A stretch of 64,000 bases of DNA. It comes from CAYXLW01 sp964466055. GTDB lineage: Bacteria > Patescibacteriota > Gracilibacteria > GCA-2401425. This document shows, piece after piece, positions 8,801 to 17,805 of the stretch. Numbering within the stretch: position 1 is the stretch's first letter; each line of letters starts with the position of its first letter. The stretch is from contig CAYXLW010000007.1 of the NCBI GenBank assembly GCA_964466055.1, positions 1 through 64,000 on the forward strand. Direction: 5' to 3'. The position numbers were made by a program, and so were the translations under genes. Under the pieces are notes generated by a model that saw nothing but the letters and a program-made list of their open reading frames with translations, searched no databases and had not been told where the DNA came from.

Positions 8801-9469
8801 ATGGGACATAAAGTTCATCCTAAATCGCTAAGACTGAAATTTGTTAACACAACGTGGGATTCTTCATGGTTCACAAGTAAGAAAAATTATGCAGGATATG
8901 TTGTTCAAGATTTTGAAATTCGAGAAGAGCTTATAAAAAAATTTAAAGGAGCGGGGATATCAAAAATTGAAATTGGAAGAAATTCAAGAAAGATAATGGT
9001 TACTATGTTTACAGCGAAGCCAGGACTTGTTATTGGAAGACAAGGTGGGCAAGTAGATGATCTAACAAAAGAGCTTTCTAAAAAATATGGAGAGATGGAA
9101 ATTAATGTTAGAGAAATAAAAAAACCAGAACTTAATGCTGCAATTATTGCAGATGATATTGCTAGACAAGTAGAAAAGAGAGTTGCTTACAGAAGGGCTG
9201 CGAAACAAGCTATACAAAAAGCTATGCAATCTGGAGCTAAAGGGATAAAAGTGAGATTAGGAGGAAGATTGAATGGTGTTGATATTGCTAGATCAGAGAC
9301 TTTTAAAGAGGGGAATATTCCTCTTCATACTTTAAGATCAGTTATTGATTATTCAGAAGAGAGATCTAATACTATATATGGGGTTATTGGTATAAAAGTT
9401 TGGGTTTATACTGGAGAGTCTTTTAAGAAACAAAAGAATAAAGCTGAAGAGATGCCGATAGTTGCTTAG
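8801..9469 (+). CDS. rpsC: 30S ribosomal protein uS3
   Basis: 222 residues with the GHKVHPKSLRL start, the KH domain (KPGLVIGRQGGQVDDL), and the C-terminal domain with GVDIARSETFKEGNIPLHTLR. It binds the 30S head near mRNA entry. In nearly all bacteria rplP, rpmC and rpsQ come next. Here the string of ribosomal genes ends and the next gene is convergent, only 22 nt from the stop codon. No convincing terminator hairpin is visible in that gap. Confidence 0.97.
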   Translation: MGHKVHPKSLRLKFVNTTWDSSWFTSKKNYAGYVVQDFEIREELIKKFKGAGISKIEIGRNSRKIMVTMFTAKPGLVIGRQGGQVDDLTKELSKKYGEMEINVREIKKPELNAAIIADDIARQVEKRVAYRRAAKQAIQKAMQSGAKGIKVRLGGRLNGVDIARSETFKEGNIPLHTLRSVIDYSEERSNTIYGVIGIKVWVYTGESFKKQKNKAEEMPIVA

Positions 9470-9491
9470 TATAATTTTTTATTGGGTTAAT

Positions 9492-11156
9492 TTAATATAC
9501 TTCTTTCAAATAACACTCTTCACACAAAATCTTCTCTGGTCTTTCTGGAGAATAAGTTGTTTGTATTTCTTTAGTGCATTTGTCACAACTTCTAGACCAT
9601 AATTTTCTTGGATTTCTAAGTGACATTCTGTCTTTATGTCTTTGATCTGGATGTCTTCTTGGTATTGGTAAATTATGATCTCTGTAAAACTTTAATTCTT
9701 GTGGGATTATTTTGTATGGTTTATTTGTAACTTCACATCTTATTGCCCAGTTTAAAATATCATCTGGAATATCTTTTATATCATCTGGTAATTTGCTTGC
9801 TGGAATTATTTTATCTACCTTTGGAATTGGAGATTCATAATCTGACCATTTAAATCCTTTTTTTAATGCCTCTTCTTTTGTTAGAGGATAGTACTCATTT
9901 GCAACAGTTTCATTGTATCCAAATGGAGACAATCCAGAAGGAAAGAATTCACACCACTCTCCTGTTTTTTTCATATGTTCTAATATTTTTCCAGCAAGTT
10001 TTTCATATTCTAGCTTTGAATACTGTCTATTGAAAATAATATATTCCCCCTTTTTAATTCCAGTACAAGCAAATAAATTATTACTATTAAAACATAAACT
10101 TACATAATATGCATTTTTTACATACCATACCAAATTACCTCCTATAACCTGATAATTCTTTTCTAAGTTAGCTGAATTATATTGCAACTCACAATTATCT
10201 CCCACGCAAACATCATGGCAATCTTTATGATTCTCGCCTATAACAAAATCTTTACAATCTTCTGAATTTTTTAATGTAAAACAATTTTCACAATTCTTGC
10301 AATTAATAAGATTATCACCTGTTGAATTTATAGAATTAATAATATTATTAGATTTATATGGACTTATATTTTTTAACTTCCGAAATTCATTACTTGCAAC
10401 TGCAATATTATTTTGTAGTTTATTAATTTTTTCAAAATATTCTTCACTACTATACTTTTTATTATAAATATAATATTGCTTATTTTTCAAATTAATACAT
10501 CCAAAACAATCATGACAACCAATGCAATATTCACATAAAGTTAAATTGCTTGAATTTTGACAATGAATACAATATAAAGAATTATATAAACTTGATGACT
10601 CTGAACATTCATAGCAAAGCTCGCATTTATATAGATCAAAACAATCTAAAATGTTATTTGAATAAAAAATACGATAACTATGATAACAATCTTCACTACC
10701 TAATGTGCCTACACACATATAGCAATTTTTATTTTCAGCTGAATAATTAGTATACGCACAATTATCACTTTTTGTATTTTGTATAGCTGGTTTTGGCACT
10801 TTCAAATTAAGTTCATTATATTGCTCAAAAAAGTTTCGAGAAAAATCAAAACCTATGCCATATTTCAATGGATCATATTTATCACTCCACCAGCATTCTT
10901 GGCAATAAACTATATAATTACTATCCTCATGATATAAAGAAACAATTCTCTTATTACATAAATCACACTTTCTTTTATACAGTGTTCTTTCATTTCTAAA
11001 ACTAAATTTTTGTTGTTGTCTGCAAGGAAGGCATAAGGTTGGTTCTGGTATGTGATATTTTATTCCATTAAAAACTGGGGATACTTTATCGTAAAAATCT
11101 AAATCATTTTTTGTGATTTTAAATTCTATCCCACATTTTTTACAGTTTTTTTCCAT
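9492..11156 (-). CDS. Cys-rich zinc-ribbon protein of unknown function, copy 1
   Basis: I do not know its function. The chosen start (MEKNCKKCGIEFKIT, at 11156) matches the other two copies; an in-frame ATG exists 15 nt upstream. N-terminal CxxC pairs look like zinc ribbons (CKKC and CLPC; CDLC and CQEC). A long central part is packed with Cys and Asn in short irregular repeats (for example CEYCIGCHDCFGCINLKNKQ), possibly a beta-helix-like solenoid. A well-conserved C-terminal block runs from TKEEALKKGFKWSDYESP to a final CDKC...CEECYLKEVY ribbon. No signal peptide or membrane segment is seen. I recall similar multi-copy proteins in Patescibacteria. It lies tail to tail with rpsC. Confidence 0.7.
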   Translation of the reverse strand: MEKNCKKCGIEFKITKNDLDFYDKVSPVFNGIKYHIPEPTLCLPCRQQQKFSFRNERTLYKRKCDLCNKRIVSLYHEDSNYIVYCQECWWSDKYDPLKYGIGFDFSRNFFEQYNELNLKVPKPAIQNTKSDNCAYTNYSAENKNCYMCVGTLGSEDCYHSYRIFYSNNILDCFDLYKCELCYECSESSSLYNSLYCIHCQNSSNLTLCEYCIGCHDCFGCINLKNKQYYIYNKKYSSEEYFEKINKLQNNIAVASNEFRKLKNISPYKSNNIINSINSTGDNLINCKNCENCFTLKNSEDCKDFVIGENHKDCHDVCVGDNCELQYNSANLEKNYQVIGGNLVWYVKNAYYVSLCFNSNNLFACTGIKKGEYIIFNRQYSKLEYEKLAGKILEHMKKTGEWCEFFPSGLSPFGYNETVANEYYPLTKEEALKKGFKWSDYESPIPKVDKIIPASKLPDDIKDIPDDILNWAIRCEVTNKPYKIIPQELKFYRDHNLPIPRRHPDQRHKDRMSLRNPRKLWSRSCDKCTKEIQTTYSPERPEKILCEECYLKEVY

Positions 11157-11169
11157 AAGTTGGAAACTC

Positions 11170-11200
11170 AACTCCGTGAGCTGTTACGACTCACGGGGTT
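11170..11200. repeat. 11-bp-stem hairpin between Cys-rich copies 1 and 2
   Basis: AACTCCGTGAG (11170-11180) pairs with CTCACGGGGTT (11190-11200), with one T-G wobble and a 9-nt loop. There is no T tract on the minus strand, so it is not an ordinary terminator. A related sequence lacking the left arm (TGACTCAGGGTGTTAAATCATT, near 14662) lies upstream of copy 3, matching about 19 of 24 positions. The pair may mark the junctions of the gene duplication or a decayed mobile-element end. Confidence 0.5.
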
Positions 11201-11211
11201 AGATTATTAAA

Positions 11212-12864
11212 TTAATATACTTCTTTTAAATAACATTCCTCACATAAAACTTTTTCTGGATAATCTTTAGAATATGAAGTATGAATTTCCTTATTACAAT
11301 TACTACAATTACGTAATAAAAGTCTATAAGGATTACGTCTTCTATCTCTAAGTCGCATTCTCATTTCAGGAGAAATTCTTGGAATAGGTAAATTATGTTT
11401 ACGGTAAAAATCCAATTCTTGTGGAATAAGTTTAAAAGGTCTTCCTGTTTTTTCACATTTTATCGCCCAATTTAAAACATCATCAGGCGTATCTTTAATA
11501 TTATCTGGTAATTGATTGGAATCTATTATTTTATCTACCTTTGGAATTGGAGCAATATAATCTGACCATTTAAATCCTCTCTTTAATGCCTCCTCTTTTG
11601 TTAATGGGAAATATTCATTCGCTACTGTTTCATTATATGCAAATGTTGAGAAATTATTTGGGATTTTTCCCCATTCTTCATTTTTTCTCATATGTTCAAT
11701 AATTTTTGGAACTAATTCTTCATATTCTTCTTTTGTGTACTGTTTGTTCAAAATACAATATTTTTTATGCTTTAACCCTATACACCCAAAACAATTATGA
11801 CAAGAAGCACAACTATCACAGTAATAAAGATTGCTAGAAAACCAAACATAATAACTAAAGACAATATTTGTACATCCTCTAACCACACATGAATAATATA
11901 CTATTTCAGATGCTGTCCACCCTATTGCGTAACTATTATAAATATCCTTAGAATCACTAAGTGATGCACTATAATAACAATCTTCACAGTTCAATCCTTG
12001 AAAAATATAAAAGCTATTACGGCAGTTTGTCATACTATCACCTTCAACATTCTCACAGTTTAAATTGTGAACAAATCTATGAGAAGTATTTTCCCATATT
12101 TCTTTAAATTTTTGTAGATTTTTGTTCCAAGTTTTGTATGAGCCATTTAACATTTTATTTTTTATTTCCTCATATTCCTCTTTTGTTACTTTTTTATTAA
12201 AAACATGATAACTTTTTTGATATAAATTGGTACATCCTATACAGTGATCACATGATTTTAATTGGTATGAAAAATAACAATCATTGCAATTATTACATTC
12301 TTGAGTAAAGACACAGCTAAAACATTTTTCGCAATTCACACAGTCATAGCAAAGTTCAGATAAAATTGTTGATGAACAATCAATTAGGTCATTACTGTCT
12401 ACTACCCAATAAGAATAATGACAATCCTCCACTTTATGTGTTAAAGAACAAAGATAGCAATTTTTAGACACACGCATATGACTGTTATAATCACAGTTTT
12501 CTGAATGAAAAATAGATGTTCCTTCTCTAGGAACTTTGTTGCGTATTTCAATAAATTGATCAAAAAAACTTTTACTAAAATCAAAAGCTTTTCCAAAGTC
12601 TAATCCATCCCAAGTATCTCCCCACCAAATATCATTTTTATACACAGGAAAAGGAACATTAATATTATAAGCACTTATAATTTCTTCTCCGGTTGTATCA
12701 CATTTCCTTTTATAAAGTCTTCTCTCATTTCTAAGTGACATAACCTGCCTTAGTATATCTTCAGGACAGAAATCGGGGACAGGAACTCCTATTCTTTCAT
12801 AAAATTTAAAATCTTTCTCTGTAAGGGAGAATTGTTTATTGCACTGGTTACATGTTTTTTGCAT
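11212..12864 (-). CDS. Cys-rich zinc-ribbon protein of unknown function, copy 2
   Basis: A paralogue of the neighbours on both sides. The start is set at MQKTCNQCNKQFSLTEKDF (12864), because this is where the other copies begin. A longer frame would add ten hydrophobic residues with no counterpart. The layout is the same: an N-terminal CxxC pair, LRNERRLYKRKCD, a Cys/Asn-rich middle (NCEKCFSCVFTQECNNC), and the C-terminal block KWSDYIAPIPKVDKII to CSNC...CEECYLKEVY. In the N-terminal ribbon the second pair reads CPED instead of CxxC, so one zinc ligand is lost in this copy. Function is unknown. Confidence 0.7.
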   Translation of the reverse strand: MQKTCNQCNKQFSLTEKDFKFYERIGVPVPDFCPEDILRQVMSLRNERRLYKRKCDTTGEEIISAYNINVPFPVYKNDIWWGDTWDGLDFGKAFDFSKSFFDQFIEIRNKVPREGTSIFHSENCDYNSHMRVSKNCYLCSLTHKVEDCHYSYWVVDSNDLIDCSSTILSELCYDCVNCEKCFSCVFTQECNNCNDCYFSYQLKSCDHCIGCTNLYQKSYHVFNKKVTKEEYEEIKNKMLNGSYKTWNKNLQKFKEIWENTSHRFVHNLNCENVEGDSMTNCRNSFYIFQGLNCEDCYYSASLSDSKDIYNSYAIGWTASEIVYYSCVVRGCTNIVFSYYVWFSSNLYYCDSCASCHNCFGCIGLKHKKYCILNKQYTKEEYEELVPKIIEHMRKNEEWGKIPNNFSTFAYNETVANEYFPLTKEEALKRGFKWSDYIAPIPKVDKIIDSNQLPDNIKDTPDDVLNWAIKCEKTGRPFKLIPQELDFYRKHNLPIPRISPEMRMRLRDRRRNPYRLLLRNCSNCNKEIHTSYSKDYPEKVLCEECYLKEVY

Positions 12865-12909
12865 AAAATAAATATTAATTAATATCAAATACATTAAATT
12901 TATTCATTT

Positions 12910-14628
12910 CTAGTAGTTTTTTTTCAAATAGCAACTCTCGCACAAAATCATTTCAGGGCGATTAGGAGTATATTTTGTTTGTACTATTGTATTACATTCT
13001 TGACAATTTCTTTCCCACAATTTTATAGAATTCCTTTTTATCATTCTTTTTTCATATCTTATATCCGGATGATAATGAGGAATTGGCAAATGCATCTTTC
13101 TATAAAACTCCAATTCTTGTAATTGAATTATATATGGTCTTTTTGTTTTCTCACATCTTATTGCCCAGTTTAATATATCATTCGGAATGTCTGATATTTT
13201 ATAGGGAAGCTTTTCTGAAGAAACTATTTTTTCTACATTAGGAACTGGCGATTTATAATCTGACCAATTTAATTTTTGTAAAGATATACAATTGTGCATC
13301 TCTATGTTTTTCTTTGTTAAAGGGAAATACTCATTTGCTATTGTTTCATTATATCCAAATGGAGACATTGATGATGGGAAAAATTCTGCCCACTCAGGTT
13401 CTCCAGTTGTTAATGAAGAATTAGAGGGGGTTCTCATATGCCCAATAATTTTTGATACTAATTCTTCATATTCTTCTTTCGTATACTGCTTATTTAAAAT
13501 GCAATATTGACTATTTTTTAAACCAACACATCCAAAACAATTTTTTAAATTTGAAGTAGTTTCACAATAATAGCAATTTAAAAGATCAATTGAATTAAAA
13601 CAAAAATGACAATTATAAAGTTTATGGCAAGAACTTGTTTCATATGTTAATTCACTCATATCTGGCTTCGAACAATCATATGCATCTTTCGTATTATATG
13701 CTATAAAAAGATATTTCCCATCTTCACAATTTATTACTGAAAATGACTCATGGATATTTTTGGAATTAAAAATTTCATCTCCAGTACAATTCGCTGAATT
13801 TATAATAGTATTAGCTCTATGAAATGATTTTAACTTAAGTTTTTCAAAGTCTTCGGAAATTTTATTTTTAAAGTTTTCATTATTAAGAATTTTCCCCCAT
13901 ATATCTTCTATTTCTTTTTTTGTTACTTTTTCATTTAAAAAATAATTTTCTTTATGTCTTAAACTTGTACAAGCAATTGAATTTTTAACATTTTCACAAT
14001 CAAATAAAAGCATTGAATCCTGACAATTTTTAACATTTTCTGACCATAAAATCCTGAAACAATTTTGCCCATTTATAACTTCGTAACATAATTCAGAATT
14101 TGATACTAAGAGAGAATCAACTGTATCATAAGCACTTCTTAAGTCTAAAGAATATAAGCATCTTTCCGAATCAAGTGATGATCTTACAAAATAGCAGTTT
14201 TTAGAATCTGCTATATTAAAATTCCAATCACAGTTTTCACAATTATGAACAATATTACTCCATCTAGGTGCTACTTTGCCTAATTCTAAATATTGCTCAA
14301 AAAATGATTTTGAGAAATCAAAGTCTCTTCCATATTCTTTTGCATCTATTTCATCGGAGAACCATCTTTCCCTAGAAACTATATTTAAATCTTTGTCAGG
14401 AGAAAATGGTGATATTAAATCTTTTCCTGTAGTTTTATCTTTTCTTTTATATAAATTTTGAACATTTATAAATGACAATCTTCTTTGTTGTCGACAATTA
14501 GGACAAAGTGTAGGAGATGGTATTTGATATTTTATACCATTAAAAACTGGTGAAATTTTATCATAAAAATCTAAATCATTTTTGGTGATTTCAAAGTTTA
14601 TCCAACATTTTTTACAGTTTTTTTGCAT
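12910..14628 (-). CDS. Cys-rich zinc-ribbon protein of unknown function, copy 3
   Basis: The third and longest paralogue (572 residues), with the same order of parts as copies 1 and 2. The N-terminal ribbon is complete (CKKC, then CPNC). The middle has fewer cysteines than in the other copies but keeps the repeat style (NCENCDWN; NCYYCETTSNLKNCFGC). The C-terminal block contains extra residues around TKKNIEMHNCISLQKLNWSDY. It closes with CQEC...CESCYLKKNY. The three genes lie head to tail, 45-55 nt apart, so they are probably co-transcribed. Divergence between copies is substantial, so the duplication is not recent. Function is unknown. Confidence 0.7.
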   Translation of the reverse strand: MQKNCKKCWINFEITKNDLDFYDKISPVFNGIKYQIPSPTLCPNCRQQRRLSFINVQNLYKRKDKTTGKDLISPFSPDKDLNIVSRERWFSDEIDAKEYGRDFDFSKSFFEQYLELGKVAPRWSNIVHNCENCDWNFNIADSKNCYFVRSSLDSERCLYSLDLRSAYDTVDSLLVSNSELCYEVINGQNCFRILWSENVKNCQDSMLLFDCENVKNSIACTSLRHKENYFLNEKVTKKEIEDIWGKILNNENFKNKISEDFEKLKLKSFHRANTIINSANCTGDEIFNSKNIHESFSVINCEDGKYLFIAYNTKDAYDCSKPDMSELTYETSSCHKLYNCHFCFNSIDLLNCYYCETTSNLKNCFGCVGLKNSQYCILNKQYTKEEYEELVSKIIGHMRTPSNSSLTTGEPEWAEFFPSSMSPFGYNETIANEYFPLTKKNIEMHNCISLQKLNWSDYKSPVPNVEKIVSSEKLPYKISDIPNDILNWAIRCEKTKRPYIIQLQELEFYRKMHLPIPHYHPDIRYEKRMIKRNSIKLWERNCQECNTIVQTKYTPNRPEMILCESCYLKKNY

Positions 14629-14685
14629 AAAAAAATTTAAGATTAAAATAAATTGGGTACAATGACTCAGGGTGTTAAATCATTA

Positions 14686-15606
14686 TTATTCGATAACCCC
14701 GCGAATCTCATCCAAACTTTTTATTTTTTCCTCCTTCATAAACTCTTCCATCTCTTTAGCTATTTTACCAAAAACTTCAATTCCTCTCGAATAGACAGCG
14801 GTACCAACTCCAATTAAAGTTGCCCCAACCATAATCATTTCGATAGCATCTTTTCCTGTTTCAATTCCACCTGTTCCTATGATAGGAATTTTTACTGCTT
14901 TAAAAATATCCCAAACGCATTTTAAGGCAATTGGTTTCATTGCAGGACCTGAAACTCCTCCAACTTTATTTGAAAGTATGGGGCATCGCATATAAGGATC
15001 AATTACGAGACCTGGTCCAATTGTATTTATTGCACAAATCCCATCTGCCCCAGCTTCTTCTACTGCTCTTGCAACTGTTCCAATACTTGAAACATTTGGT
15101 GATAGCTTGATAACAACTGACTTTGAAGGACAATATTTTTTTACAATCTCTGTTACTTTTTGTGATGAAATTATGTCGCACGCAAACGGTCTTCCAAATT
15201 CATCTTCTACATTAGGACATGAAATATTAACTTCAATAATATCTGCATACGTTTTTTCTGCTTCTTTTGCAACTTGCTCAAATTCCTCAAAAGTCCCTCC
15301 ATAAATACTCACTATTAGTGGAACATTTGGTAATTTTGTTTTAAATCTTGAATATTCTTCTGAGGCATTTTTAATTCCCTCACCTGAAAGACCTACCGCA
15401 TTTATCATCCCAATCTCCTTCCCTAGTCCTAAAATAGTAGGATTTTTATGTCCTTTTCTAGGATTAATATGAATTGATTTTGTTGTTACGCCTCCTGCTC
15501 CTTGCTTTATTACATCAACCATACAATCAGCTGTAACACCAAGAACTCCTGATGCATTAACTAATGGATTTTTAAATTTTTTACCAAGGAAAACTGTTTC
15601 AAGCAT
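14686..15606 (-). CDS. pyrD: dihydroorotate dehydrogenase, class 1
   Basis: 306 residues. It oxidises dihydroorotate to orotate in de novo pyrimidine synthesis. The FMN-binding barrel starts with FKNPLVNASGVLG. The catalytic loop NISCPN carries Cys130, the class 1 catalytic base (class 2 enzymes use Ser). GTGGIETGKDAIEMIMVGA near the C-terminus binds the FMN phosphate. Class 1A and 1B cannot be separated here; a class 1B enzyme would need a PyrK partner, which is not in this window. No other pyrimidine gene is adjacent. Confidence 0.93.
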   Translation of the reverse strand: MLETVFLGKKFKNPLVNASGVLGVTADCMVDVIKQGAGGVTTKSIHINPRKGHKNPTILGLGKEIGMINAVGLSGEGIKNASEEYSRFKTKLPNVPLIVSIYGGTFEEFEQVAKEAEKTYADIIEVNISCPNVEDEFGRPFACDIISSQKVTEIVKKYCPSKSVVIKLSPNVSSIGTVARAVEEAGADGICAINTIGPGLVIDPYMRCPILSNKVGGVSGPAMKPIALKCVWDIFKAVKIPIIGTGGIETGKDAIEMIMVGATLIGVGTAVYSRGIEVFGKIAKEMEEFMKEEKIKSLDEIRGVIE

Positions 15607-15726
15607 ATTTTTTAGTTAGATTGCCTTCATTATTACTTATAATTCATATTTTGTCATGATTTTTTTCTTGAAAAAAGAAAACAACTTAGGTAAAGTCCTG
15701 CGGAATTTTTTAATTGAAAATTAAGT

Positions 15727-16761
15727 GTGATTGTACAATTTTTCAAGCAAGAAAGCAGATTCCTTTATCTTATAACCTTATTGGTAATAATAGCTGCTTT
15801 CATTTTTAACGTACCTAAAATTGCAATGTGGTTTGGATTTGCAGTGGCAGGATATTCCGCTATTGCTAATGATAGCATCCAAACTTTAGGGACATTTTTA
15901 ACTAGCAATAAGAAAAAACCTTGGTGGTTACTTTGGATATTTATTGGAGGAATACTTATATCTACGAATATTTATGGATATTTGAAGTCTGGAGGAGCTG
16001 TTCATTTTGATAGGCTAGAATCTATTCCTCAGCCTACAAGTTTTACTTTTATACAATTATTGACTCCCATTGTTTTAATAATTCTCACAAGATTAAAAAT
16101 GCCTGTAAGTACATCATTCTTACTTCTAAGTATTTTTAGTAGTGTAGAAACTATTAAAGGAATGTTGATAAAAACTTTCATAGGATACATTGTAGCTTTT
16201 ATTTGTGCATTTATTTTATGGACAGTCATTTCTAAGTGGATAAAGAGAACATCTTTTAAAACCGATAACCCTCCAGAAACTTGGTACATATTACAGTGGA
16301 TCACAACTGGGTTTCTATGGAGTCAATGGTTAATGCATGATACTGCTAATATTGCAGTATTTCTTCCCAGAACAATAACTCCAGTTCAATTCGGATTTTT
16401 CTTATTCTTTCTTTTTATTATAGTGGGATATTTAATGTATATTCGTGGAGATAAAATTCAAGAAATTGTTAGTGAAAAAAAAGATATTAACAATGTTAGA
16501 TCTGCAACAGTAGTAGATTTTGTTTATGCAATTATTTTAATGTATTTCAAAGATATCAACAATCTCCCAATGTCTACTACATGGGTATTTTTAGGATTAC
16601 TTGCAGGGCGAGAATTAGCTTTAACTGAATCTGTTAAGGAAGGAGATGAAGCTCCTTTTAAAAGAAGTTTTAAGCTAGTAGGAAAAGATATAATGAGGGC
16701 AGCAATTGGGCTAGCAGTTTCTTTGATTTTTGCCATTTTAGTAGGAGATACCACTGTTTAA
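15727..16761 (+). CDS. PiT-like inorganic phosphate transporter family membrane protein
   Basis: 344 residues with about nine or ten membrane segments, starting at GTG. Two internally related motifs resemble the duplicated PiT signature: YSAIANDSIQTLGTF in the first half and HDTANIAVFLPR in the second. The MPVSTSFLLLS and LPMSTTWVFLGLLAGRE segments match the paired STT motifs of PiT carriers. PiT proteins co-transport phosphate with H+ or Na+. The motifs are weaker than in classical PiT (ANDS and HDTAN in place of GANDVANA), so phosphate as substrate is inference. It is divergent from pyrD. Confidence 0.6.
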   Translation: MIVQFFKQESRFLYLITLLVIIAAFIFNVPKIAMWFGFAVAGYSAIANDSIQTLGTFLTSNKKKPWWLLWIFIGGILISTNIYGYLKSGGAVHFDRLESIPQPTSFTFIQLLTPIVLIILTRLKMPVSTSFLLLSIFSSVETIKGMLIKTFIGYIVAFICAFILWTVISKWIKRTSFKTDNPPETWYILQWITTGFLWSQWLMHDTANIAVFLPRTITPVQFGFFLFFLFIIVGYLMYIRGDKIQEIVSEKKDINNVRSATVVDFVYAIILMYFKDINNLPMSTTWVFLGLLAGRELALTESVKEGDEAPFKRSFKLVGKDIMRAAIGLAVSLIFAILVGDTTV

Positions 16762-16818
16762 TTTAAAAATATAAAAACACCTCAAGGAGAATTTAAATTC
16801 CCATCTATTTTAATTTAT

Positions 16819-17379
16819 TTATTTTCTTTGGATTAACATAATCCCATCATCGAAGTCAACTGGAATAATGCATTTTTCGAATTCTTTTTCTGCTTCAATT
16901 ACTTCATAAAATTCTTTCATTTTATCTTTAAACTTAATAACATCATCACATACAACTAAAGCGTTTTCTGTGAGTAATGGTTTTATTAGTTGCCAAAAAA
17001 TATGATAAAAACTTTTGCGTGCATCAATAAAAACAAAATCAAATTTTTCTTTTACATTTTTTAAAAGAATTTTTGCATCACCAAATCTAAAATCAACTAA
17101 GTGATCAAGTGTCGTGTCTTTTAAATTTTTCTTAGCCTCTTCAAATGAAGGGAAAGATACATCATAAGAAACCATTTTTCCTCCGGTTTTTTCCAAAGCA
17201 TCAGCAAACCAAATAGTAGAATACCCATTAGCACAACCAATTTCTAAAAGAGATTTTACTTTTTTATGTTTAATAAGAAAACTTAGCATCTCTCCTGTTG
17301 TTTCCGAAATATTAGGAATATCATTTTCTATCCCATATTTCTTTAAATTAATCAGAAATTTCTTTCGATCTTTATTCAT
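16819..17379 (-). CDS. SAM-dependent O-methyltransferase-like protein
   Basis: 186 residues with a Rossmann-fold methyltransferase core. Motif I is LLEIGCANGYSTIWFADAL, and an acidic residue follows in KMVSYDVSF. RFGDAKILL and FDFVFIDARKSFYHIFW resemble the class of small O-methyltransferases related to catechol O-methyltransferase, in which FDFVFIDA holds a metal ligand. The substrate is unknown. It ends upstream of the small membrane gene at 17389, with 9 nt between them, so the two are likely co-transcribed. Confidence 0.8.
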   Translation of the reverse strand: MNKDRKKFLINLKKYGIENDIPNISETTGEMLSFLIKHKKVKSLLEIGCANGYSTIWFADALEKTGGKMVSYDVSFPSFEEAKKNLKDTTLDHLVDFRFGDAKILLKNVKEKFDFVFIDARKSFYHIFWQLIKPLLTENALVVCDDVIKFKDKMKEFYEVIEAEKEFEKCIIPVDFDDGIMLIQRK

Positions 17380-17388
17380 AGAATATTC

Positions 17389-17682
17389 TTAATCATGAAA
17401 AATTATATGATGAATATGTTTTTTTATGTCATTCCATTTATGTTTCAGTCTTTCCATTGAAAAATTTCCGAAGAGATGATACAAGCCCTTTCTAATTTTT
17501 ATTAATTTTTTTATTTTATGAGCAGGAATAATCAATATTCCTCCTAAAATAAATCCAAAAATGGCTCCTGGTAAAAGTGGAATTATGGCTGAAATAATTC
17601 CAAATAAAATACAAGCAATGCCAAAAATTAATCTTATAAAATAAGGAATATTTTCCACCTTCTTAAAAATTTCATATTCCAT
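17389..17682 (-). CDS. small two-helix membrane protein (PGPGW-like)
   Basis: 97 residues. Two hydrophobic segments (about 15-35 and 37-53) are joined at PLLPGAIFGF, which recalls the Pro-Gly turn of PGPGW-type small membrane proteins. A basic, His-rich cytoplasmic tail follows (KHKWNDIKKHIHHIIFHD). The family assignment is tentative and no function is known. It lies first in a probable operon with the methyltransferase. Confidence 0.55.
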   Translation of the reverse strand: MEYEIFKKVENIPYFIRLIFGIACILFGIISAIIPLLPGAIFGFILGGILIIPAHKIKKLIKIRKGLYHLFGNFSMERLKHKWNDIKKHIHHIIFHD

Positions 17683-17805
17683 AAATATAATAAATAAAGC
17701 TGATGACAGCTTACGAATTTTTTATAAAAAATAAAGAAAGAAAATTCTTTTTGTTTGATTTTTATAAAGTGCTAAAATACAGAAAATTCATAAATAATAG
17801 TAACT

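Noticed and set aside
11170..11200. Rho-independent terminator between Cys-rich copies 1 and 2
   Set aside because: The stem is strong but no T tract follows on the transcribed strand.
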